Shown here: in pieces, positions 57,921 through 64,000 of the stretch
Numbering within the stretch: the stretch's first letter is position 1
How the letters are laid out: every line of letters starts with the position of its first letter
Source of the DNA: CAZICM01 sp964537685
GTDB taxonomy: Bacteria; Myxococcota_A; Polyangia; Polyangiales; Polyangiaceae
Length of the DNA stretch: 64,000 bases
Assembly (NCBI GenBank): GCA_964537685.1
Contig: CAZICM010000051.1
Location: 1 to 64,000 of the forward strand
Direction: 5' to 3'
Position numbers and translations under genes: made by a program
Notes under the pieces: model-generated
Databases searched by the model: none
What the model was told of the DNA's origin: nothing
Seen by the model: only the letters and a program-made list of their open reading frames with translations

Positions 57921-59417
57921 CTATTTGGTTCCCATATCAAACGATAAGAATTCGGCGAGCTCTCCATCCATACCGGCGCTCATATCGAGCATATCGCCCG
58001 AACCCGTACCGCCCTTCCCAGGCATACCCAATTGAATCGACGTTCCCGTGGCATCGGGCGCCGTTCCCGTAAAGGCAATGGCCACCGAGTGACCTCCCCG
58101 GCCGCCTCCACCCGTTCCACCTACACCGCCCGGCCCTCCCGAGCCGCCATCGCAGGCCGCCAATACGCCCATCGCGGTGGACAGCCCACCCGTTCCGCCC
58201 GAACCACCCAAACCGCCCGCCTGGCCGCTTCCCCCATCGCCTCCATGACCGCCCAAACCGGTGCTTAACTTGGTATCCGTAAAGGAAATCTTGGCGCCCA
58301 GACTCACCACCGCAAAGCTCGACCCTCCGCCTTGACCTCCTCCGCCGCCGGCTCCTCCGCATCCACCGGCTCCTCCGCCGCCTCCCGCGGCTCCATAGCA
58401 ATTTACCTTGCCAATGGCGCCGCCACCGCCGCCGCCCCCCTGCCCCGGACCACCCACTTTCCCAGGAACACCCGTTGCCCCCACATATCCCGCCTTCGCA
58501 TCCAGCGTCCCAACACCCGTCGCCCCAACCCCATGTTCTCCCATCGCCCCGGCAAAACCACTCTTGCCTGTCGTGCATTGATTGCCATTCGCAGCGCCAA
58601 GGCCACCCAACCCATAACCCATATCATTGGGCACCGGCGCGACTTCTCCAGCCGTGCCGTCCGTCGCCATGGTCTCCAAACCATTGCCTCCATTGCCCCC
58701 AATCGCGGTCATGCATGCATCATTCTTCTTGCCAGCGCCGCCGATATTGCCATTCATGCCTCCCATACACGAACCATTGCCATCCGTGCCTTTGATCAGC
58801 GGATCGTTTGGGTCGGTCGGCCCCGCGGTTCCAGGAGGCTGCAATCCAGGGGCCCCCGCCGCTCCATTGCCGCCCTGAATCTCACAGCCCACAAATTCAA
58901 GCGTTGCGCCCGATTCCGCGAACACCGCAATGGATGAATTCCCAGGCATGGTAGCATCCGAAGCCTTGATAATCATACCCTCGAAGTGAGCCATATCCAT
59001 GGAGGCGAGGGCCTTGAGGGGGATTTCATTGGGACCTGCCGTAAGGGTTGTCTTTTGATTGGCGACGACACTTGGCCAATCGGGAGCCGCGCAATCGTAA
59101 CCACCCATGACATGAACAGCGCCCTGAACTTGGAGAGGCTCGACAAACTGCTCGGCGCAGGCATAGACCATTCCCTTCTTTGGGGAGGCGAGAGAGATGG
59201 CCTTGGCCAAGGTAGCGACGGGCTTGTCTTTGGTGCCTGGATTATCGTCGCTGCCCCTTGAGGAGCTGGCATAGACATTGGGGTCGGTATTTTGGCCGCC
59301 CGAGGATTCTGAACCTGTTTCGGAGCTGCACCCCATTGCGAGCAGGGTATTCAGGCTAAGAAGCAGGCCAAGGGAAAGGAGTGAATGCGAACGTGATGAG
59401 CGAGAAAGTTTTATCAT
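57921..59417 (-). CDS. Gly-rich lipoprotein with PGRS-like C-terminal region
   Basis: A 498-residue lipoprotein with lipobox LLAMGC, then a DUF1565-like segment (VYASSSRGSDDNPGTKDKPV, VATLAKAISLASPKKG, VHVMGGYD) typical of right-handed beta-helix pectate-lyase folds. From about residue 180 the sequence is dominated by GGxG repeats, with conserved Cys pairs and a short C-terminal AELLxF-type ending. ATG 59417 gives the signal. It is probably surface exposed. The nitrilase gene starts upstream on the same strand. Confidence 0.83.
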   Translation of the reverse strand: MIKLSRSSRSHSLLSLGLLLSLNTLLAMGCSSETGSESSGGQNTDPNVYASSSRGSDDNPGTKDKPVATLAKAISLASPKKGMVYACAEQFVEPLQVQGAVHVMGGYDCAAPDWPSVVANQKTTLTAGPNEIPLKALASMDMAHFEGMIIKASDATMPGNSSIAVFAESGATLEFVGCEIQGGNGAAGAPGLQPPGTAGPTDPNDPLIKGTDGNGSCMGGMNGNIGGAGKKNDACMTAIGGNGGNGLETMATDGTAGEVAPVPNDMGYGLGGLGAANGNQCTTGKSGFAGAMGEHGVGATGVGTLDAKAGYVGATGVPGKVGGPGQGGGGGGGAIGKVNCYGAAGGGGGAGGCGGAGGGGGQGGGSSFAVVSLGAKISFTDTKLSTGLGGHGGDGGSGQAGGLGGSGGTGGLSTAMGVLAACDGGSGGPGGVGGTGGGGRGGHSVAIAFTGTAPDATGTSIQLGMPGKGGTGSGDMLDMSAGMDGELAEFLSFDMGTK

Positions 59418-59472
59418 GGCGGTGATTGTAATGCGGCTCGGGGGCGCAGCGCAATAGGCAGATGAAACGATC

Positions 59473-60264
59473 TCACGAAGGGGCGAACACATCCCTCGGC
59501 ATAGCCGTCACCCTTGCCCTCACCACCTGAGCCCCCCGATCGCTTTGGGTGCGGCACAGTTCGCGGCCCTGGGCATCGATAATCCTAGAAGCGCCTTGAC
59601 CCCATACAAAGGGGCGCGACAGGCCCCAATTGGCATTAAGAATTGAGATATGGTGTTTGCGGGCCAGCGGAGGAAGCAATCGGGCTCTTAAATCGCCTTC
59701 GCCCGGCACATCGACCCAAGCGCTTGGGAACAATAACAGATCGGCCTCATCGAGAATAGAGGCGGCCTCGCTGCCGACAAAGTTGATATCAAAACAGATA
59801 GCGGCTGTAATACGCAGGCCGCGTATTTCGATGGAAGGATAGCTTTGGAGAGAAGGCGTGGCCCAGCGCTCGGGATACCAGGGATGGCGTTTGCGGTAAT
59901 GGCCAATGCGTTCGCCTGTGGCATCGAAGATAAGCAAACTATTATATACTTCGTTGTCGCCGGCTTCGATAAGCGGACCGGCCAGGATCATCCGGTACGT
60001 TTGGGCGAGGGCGGAGAGGGCTTGAGCGGTGGGACCATCGATAGTCTCGGCAAAGGGACGCAGATTAAAATCGCCTGAAGGGGACACATAGCCTGAAAAA
60101 ATGGCTTCGGGCAAGAGGGCCAAGTCGGCGCCCTGAAGGAGGCCGGAAGCCAAGACGCGCCGGAGCTCGGCCAAGGTCGAGGCAGGATCGCCGAATCGCT
60201 GAGGCAATTGAATAGCAGCGACGTCAAGGCTGGGTATTGTGGTATTGGGCGGGCTGGACAGCAT
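59473..60264 (-). CDS. Carbon-nitrogen hydrolase (nitrilase superfamily)
   Basis: A 263-residue protein with the E-K-C triad: Glu53 in LLPEAIFSGY, Lys125 in HYRKRHPW and Cys157 in AICFDINF. The DEADLLLFPSAWVD segment and the C-terminal GRELCRTQSDRGAQVV also fit. The superfamily hydrolyses nitriles, amides or N-carbamyl compounds; the substrate is unknown. ATG 60264 begins the conserved domain. The longer frame to 60405 would run into the divergent two-gene module and is not needed. Confidence 0.9.
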   Translation of the reverse strand: MLSSPPNTTIPSLDVAAIQLPQRFGDPASTLAELRRVLASGLLQGADLALLPEAIFSGYVSPSGDFNLRPFAETIDGPTAQALSALAQTYRMILAGPLIEAGDNEVYNSLLIFDATGERIGHYRKRHPWYPERWATPSLQSYPSIEIRGLRITAAICFDINFVGSEAASILDEADLLLFPSAWVDVPGEGDLRARLLPPLARKHHISILNANWGLSRPFVWGQGASRIIDAQGRELCRTQSDRGAQVVRARVTAMPRDVFAPS

Positions 60265-60404
60265 ACCAAGATAGATTGGCCTGCCTTCTTCCCATATTTG
60301 GGCAGGGCGCACAAGCGTTTTGTAGAATAGGCTTGACACCCAATACCTGCTGGCCCAAGGTCTGTGTACGCCGTTCACTTGGAGATGTTTTGGGAGCCCA
60401 GCCA

Positions 60405-60926
60405 ATGCTTGTTCTGGATCTACGTTCCGTCAGCCAATATGCTACGATTCGCTCAGCGGTCTTCTCCGCTAAAACCGAGGCTGCTTCCGTCATGCTTTGG
60501 AAGTTTTATTCACCAAATACAAAAGCCGATGGTACCTGGCGACACTGCACTCAAGAACAACCCGTTCAACTTCAATGGGAAAACCCCGAAAGGGATCTAC
60601 TCGCCGCGCATAGCAACGAGCTTGACGCAACCGAAGACGGTGCATATGCAGTTGCCATGGCCATTGCCAATCAATTGGGATTTAAGATCGTGGCCCGTGC
60701 CCACCACGGCTCGGGAGCGGATTGGATCCTCGCTCGAAATGGGGAACCAGTCAATGACTACTATAAGCTTGAAGTGTCGGGTATGGCCAGAATGTCCGCT
60801 GAATCGCCGGAACACAGGCTGAAGGAAAAATTAGAACAAATTCAGCGTGGTGACTATGATCGCCCAGGGCTCGCCGTCGTAACGCGCTTTGAAGACGCTT
60901 GCGTTCTGTCAGGTGAATGGCAATGA
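60405..60926 (+). CDS. PD-(D/E)xK nuclease-like protein (first gene of a two-gene module)
   Basis: A 173-residue protein with no named family that I recognise. The C-terminal half resembles a PD-(D/E)xK nuclease core: a helix before (Glu77, TEDGAYAVAMAIA), a strand LGFKIVARAHH, the Asp of SGADWIL (D106) and a strand KLEVSGM with Glu123 and Ser125 where Lys is usual. A helix and strand follow (LKEKLEQIQRGD, LAVVTRFEDACVL). The Ser may mean reduced or altered catalysis. ATG 60405 has GGGAG upstream. It overlaps the next gene by 10 bases and is divergent from the nitrilase gene. Confidence 0.65.
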   Translation: MLVLDLRSVSQYATIRSAVFSAKTEAASVMLWKFYSPNTKADGTWRHCTQEQPVQLQWENPERDLLAAHSNELDATEDGAYAVAMAIANQLGFKIVARAHHGSGADWILARNGEPVNDYYKLEVSGMARMSAESPEHRLKEKLEQIQRGDYDRPGLAVVTRFEDACVLSGEWQ

Positions 60927-62074
60927 TCGAGCATTATTTCAATGACAACAGGCATCGCCACAGTGAACAGGAAGCATTTTCAGCGGAGCTTTCGGAGCGC
61001 AGCGGGGATTTCGAGACTGCGCGCGCTCATTACGCGGAAGCCGCCCGCCTTGAAGAAACATGTGCCCAAGATATTCCCAAAGAAGCCACCAAAATACGCA
61101 CACTCTTGGCCATTAGCGCGGTGGCGTTGTGGCTCCGAGCCATGCACTGGAACGAAGCGGCAAGAGCGGGATGCTTGTTTTTGGCCCAACCAGATAAACT
61201 TACTTCCGACGGCGTTCGCGAGCTTAAAAAGCTTGTGGATCGCGCATGGCGCACGGCGGAAATCGAGGATACCCTCGGCCAAGACAGCTCCTTCGTACCT
61301 TTGGAGGCGAGGATGTCGGGCGGGCTTGTGCGCCAAGGCATTGCCCCCAGTATCGTTATTGCTGAACGCCGTGAAGTGCTTACATCGCTGTTGATTCGCG
61401 TTGCCGAATGGAGAAACCAGCGCAAATTCCGCCGAGCGGGACAGTCACCGCTTTCAAATAGTTATGAAATCTTGGAAGCCCCTGCCCTGGCGGCCAGCTA
61501 TAGCCTGCGTCTTTATTTTGGCGCAACAGGGCAGCAGACGCTTACCTTTGCCACAGTAAGTCCCAAAGACATCGTCGATCATTTCCTTTGCCTTTCCCGA
61601 GCTGTATCCCAAGGCGCAGACGCCCTGGAGTCAGAAGTGAAAGACCCCGTATATTCACAAGCTTTTCTGCGTAGTTTCCGCGATCTAAGCCCCGACGGCA
61701 AGCGTGTGGAGCACGTCGAATTCTCAAGCATGATACGGGGCAAATCTCAAACAGGTGCACTCTTTACCCCAGAAACACGGGAACGGCTTACCCAGTCACT
61801 TCGGCGCGCAGACAAGGAACAACCCATCCTGGCGAAGGGCATTCTAAAATCGATTAATCTGCGCGGAATGGAGCCCAAGCTTGGAATCGACGAGCCAGAC
61901 GGCCTTCACATATTTCGCATCGCCAAGGGCGAGCATGATGATACCATTGGCCCGAAGCTAAACCGGCTGGTAAGAATCACCGGAACGCGGCGGGTGAACG
62001 AGGATGGCGAAGCAGCGGATTGGGCGGATAATATCACCCTTCTGGACGATGACGCAGGTGAATCGCGTTCGTGA
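60917..62074 (+). CDS. TPR-like protein (second gene of a two-gene module)
   Basis: A 385-residue protein with no family that I recognise. Residues 15-110 look like TPR-type helices (SGDFETARAHYAEAARLEET, IPKEATKIRTLLAISAVALWLR). The C-terminal 270 residues are a separate beta/alpha region (GTGQQTLTF-type strand, KDIVDHFLCLSRAVSQG, EHVEFSSMIRG, LVRITGTRRVNEDGEAADWA). ATG 60917 lies inside the upstream gene, overlapping it by 10 bases, which indicates that the two are translated together. It overlaps the MFS start by about 26 bases. Confidence 0.7.
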   Translation: MAMIEHYFNDNRHRHSEQEAFSAELSERSGDFETARAHYAEAARLEETCAQDIPKEATKIRTLLAISAVALWLRAMHWNEAARAGCLFLAQPDKLTSDGVRELKKLVDRAWRTAEIEDTLGQDSSFVPLEARMSGGLVRQGIAPSIVIAERREVLTSLLIRVAEWRNQRKFRRAGQSPLSNSYEILEAPALAASYSLRLYFGATGQQTLTFATVSPKDIVDHFLCLSRAVSQGADALESEVKDPVYSQAFLRSFRDLSPDGKRVEHVEFSSMIRGKSQTGALFTPETRERLTQSLRRADKEQPILAKGILKSINLRGMEPKLGIDEPDGLHIFRIAKGEHDDTIGPKLNRLVRITGTRRVNEDGEAADWADNITLLDDDAGESRS

Positions 62075-63317
62075 TTTATTGAAGCCCCACCGGCGTCATC
62101 TCATGCTTATCGGGCTGCTTCTGCCCACGGCGCTCACTTTTGTCGCCGAAGGCGCTGTCAGCGTTATTTTCACGCCTTTTGCCTCGGCCCTGCATGTTCC
62201 CGCCGCGCTCTTCGGACTGCTCTTTACGCTTCATCGCCTGGTACGCATCGCCGCCACGCCCGCCATCGGCATCGCCGCCGACCGCATCGGCCGAAGACCT
62301 CTGCTTTTGCTCGGGGTTCTTTGCGGCTGTCTTTCGCTCTTTGTCCTTTCCTTTGCCCATAGCCCCCTGCCCCTCTTTATTGCCAGGATGCTCTATGGAC
62401 TCGCCTCCGGCCTGATTATTAACGTCGGGAGCATTAGCATTTTAGACATGGCCAATCCCAATGAGCGAGGGGGAATGCTTGGTCTTCAACAAGCGGCCGT
62501 GTATGGCTTGGTTCCTGTGGGAACGGCGGCGGGAGGCTTTATGGTGGCCCGCCTGGGAGAAAGCCGCACATTTTTGATATGCGGAGGCGTTGTCTTTCTA
62601 AGCCTGCTCGTCGCGGCGGCAGTGGTTCCCGAGACGCAGAACAACGGCGCTCAAGCGGGCTCTTTAACAGCGCGCACATCATTTAAAGACTATCCTCGCC
62701 TACTTCGGGGAAACGTATGGCCACCCATCGCCCTCAAGATGATCTCGGGCTTTGCGCTATGGGGAGTCTTTGAAGTCACGGTCGTATTATATTTTTTGAA
62801 GAAGCTTGGGAAGCAAAACCATTTATTGGGCCTACCCATGGCCACGCAAGAGATTTTGGGGCTGTTTTTATCGGCATTGTTTATAGTGGGATTTCTGGTG
62901 GGCTCGCCTTTGGCGGGACGATTAGCGGATCGAAGCGGAAAGCATTTGTTATTTGTTCAAGGCAGCCTGGTACTGACGGCGCTATGTTTGGTGGGGCTAA
63001 CGCTGGCCGATAGAGCGGAGAGCCTGGGGCTTGTTCTGCTTGGATTGGGCATAGCGACAGCGCTGGTCACGACTCCATCGACGGCACTGGTGGGCAATGC
63101 AGCGCCCCGAGAAGAGCGGGCGGCGGTGATGTCGGCCTTTTCGACGCTATCGGACATAGGAGGATCGCTTGGGGCCGTGGTGGGGGCGGCTTTGGCGCTG
63201 AGGATCGGGTTTGAAACGATGTATGTGGGGACAGCGGCGGGGCTTCTTGTTGCGCTGGTGCTGATTCGGCCGGGTTCTGTAGTAGGTCGCCGGGGGGCTC
63301 CGGAGATAGATGAATAA
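62049..63317 (+). CDS. Major facilitator superfamily transporter
   Basis: A 422-residue polytopic protein with 12 hydrophobic segments. The MFS loop 2-3 motif is GIAADRIGRRPLLLLG, and the second-half equivalent is PLAGRLADRSGKHLLF. The RMLYGLASGLIINVGSI and GGMLGLQQAAVYGLVP segments match drug/sugar-type members. The substrate is unknown. ATG 62049 overlaps the upstream TPR-like gene; GTG 62058 is an alternative. The overlap suggests possible coupled translation with that module. Confidence 0.9.
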   Translation: MTQVNRVRDLLKPHRRHLMLIGLLLPTALTFVAEGAVSVIFTPFASALHVPAALFGLLFTLHRLVRIAATPAIGIAADRIGRRPLLLLGVLCGCLSLFVLSFAHSPLPLFIARMLYGLASGLIINVGSISILDMANPNERGGMLGLQQAAVYGLVPVGTAAGGFMVARLGESRTFLICGGVVFLSLLVAAAVVPETQNNGAQAGSLTARTSFKDYPRLLRGNVWPPIALKMISGFALWGVFEVTVVLYFLKKLGKQNHLLGLPMATQEILGLFLSALFIVGFLVGSPLAGRLADRSGKHLLFVQGSLVLTALCLVGLTLADRAESLGLVLLGLGIATALVTTPSTALVGNAAPREERAAVMSAFSTLSDIGGSLGAVVGAALALRIGFETMYVGTAAGLLVALVLIRPGSVVGRRGAPEIDE

Positions 63318-63399
63318 CGATTAGAACATGTAAGTTGTGGCTGGCATCCTCGGGGCCTGAATTGCCTTTTATCTCAAACCCTGGGCCGCCCGCTCATCC

Positions 63400-63987
63400 T
63401 TGAAGAAACCTGTTTCCCAGGGGGCGAAGTTCTCCCGCTTTGCCTTCGAGCAGTTCTTGATCTTCTTTGGCTTGCTTTCCCCAATCGATGCAGCCTTTCG
63501 CATCGGTATGGATCGGGCCTCCTTTGGCCGCGTGGTACAATACGCCAAAGAGCAGCTTGGCGTGCCCGATCAGGCGATTGGTCTTGAAGACATGGCCTTT
63601 CGCGAGGATTTCGTCGATCGGCTGCACCATTTCTTTCCCACGCTCCGCAACCGTACCTTTTCGGATCATTCCTTATACTGTAAGGCGCTTCATGAGGCTT
63701 TCCGAGGAGAAGGGCTTGAAATTGAGGCTCGTTATGATCCGGTCTCGATGATTCTCGATAAGAGCGATCCCGATCTGGTGCATGGCATGGATATCATCAC
63801 ATGTGAACCGATGGGTTTGCGTTATTCGGTTTGGCTGAACTTTGGAAAACCCTTTTCACTTGAACCGGATAAGACTTCGCTAAAGACCTTTATTGAACAC
63901 CGGGCTCTGCTTGAAGGCTATGTGCCGGATTATTTCTCCATCGACAAAAATGCCCTGGCTAAACTCGGCGAGCTGAAGGTGGCATGA
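63400..63987 (+). CDS. Hypothetical protein, 195 aa
   Basis: I do not recognise this protein. It reads from a TTG at 63400 or an ATG at 63508 (MDRASFGRVVQYAKEQLGVP). No ribosome site is obvious for either, and an in-frame stop lies at 63358. The sequence is soluble, with a helix-rich C-terminus (TFIEHRALLEGYVPDYFSID). The stop overlaps a further ATG as ATGA at the window edge, so the next gene is probably translated with it. Confidence 0.55.
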   Translation: MKKPVSQGAKFSRFAFEQFLIFFGLLSPIDAAFRIGMDRASFGRVVQYAKEQLGVPDQAIGLEDMAFREDFVDRLHHFFPTLRNRTFSDHSLYCKALHEAFRGEGLEIEARYDPVSMILDKSDPDLVHGMDIITCEPMGLRYSVWLNFGKPFSLEPDKTSLKTFIEHRALLEGYVPDYFSIDKNALAKLGELKVA

Positions 63988-64000
63988 ATTCGCGCACGCT
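63984..64000 (+). CDS. Partial CDS beginning at window edge
   Basis: ATG 63984 overlaps the preceding stop as ATGA and reads MNSRT to the window end. Nothing more can be said from five codons. Confidence 0.35.

Noticed and set aside
63340..63400. TGA at 63358 upstream of the 195-aa gene considered as a second selenocysteine site
   Set aside because: The codons before it contain no redox motif and soon meet another stop; no fold continues across it.

Overview
The window looks like a chromosomal segment of a Myxococcota bacterium, most likely a Polyangia-type lineage with moderate GC. The signs are many secreted lipoproteins with Gly/Ser-rich linkers, DUF4215-type Cys-rich repeats, several Hanks-type Ser/Thr kinases and a pseudokinase, TPR proteins, and VIT/VWA and FGE-like proteins. 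No tRNA, rRNA, CRISPR array, integrase or intact insertion sequence was seen. Nearly all assignments come from reading motifs by eye; no database search was run.

Region 1-2.2 kb: a 5'-open hypothetical gene, then a monothiol glutaredoxin/A-type-like/rhodanese fusion followed by bolA, a Grx-BolA iron-sulfur/redox pair. Region 2.2-9.4 kb: a minus-strand operon behind a clear sigma70-like promoter. It runs from a spike/tail-like protein through a DUF2169-pentapeptide protein, a second pentapeptide protein and DUF3540 to a DUF4150 (PAAR-like) domain fused to an S41 Ser/Lys protease. This is an orphan type VI secretion effector module. Region 9.4-15 kb: a COMM-domain protein (a family known mainly from eukaryotes), a CrtI-like FAD oxidoreductase, a YfcG-like GST, a two-DTGA aspartic-protease lipoprotein and a PQQ-propeller lipoprotein.

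Region 15-25.8 kb: a minus-strand run with a class III-type sirtuin, a membrane protein, a lipoprotein that reads through an in-frame TGA and is a strong candidate selenoprotein (U-x-x-C with a SECIS-like hairpin), a lysophospholipase-like hydrolase, a phosphodiester glycosidase, a membrane/coiled-coil protein and a 1443-residue FecR/VIT/VWA protein. Region 25.9-38.8 kb: accessory territory with a decayed RhuM gene, PHP and FGE-like proteins, an aldo/keto reductase, Cys-rich and Gly-rich lipoproteins, 85-bp tandem palindromic repeats, a 76-bp direct repeat flanking one lipoprotein gene, a broken small gene, and a phospholipase C/HET-C-like protein with a PLAT domain.

Region 38.8-45 kb: an OPT transporter, a cysteine desulfurase, a pseudokinase and a membrane protein. 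Region 45-51 kb: a plus-strand operon of a receptor-type kinase, a TPR protein and three tandem paralogous lipoproteins. Region 51-64 kb: a membrane protein, small lipoproteins, an MscS channel, FKBP, another kinase, a Sel1 protein, an EEP-fold hydrolase, a Gly-rich lipoprotein, a nitrilase, an unrecognised two-gene module (PD-(D/E)xK-like plus TPR-like), an MFS transporter and hypothetical genes.
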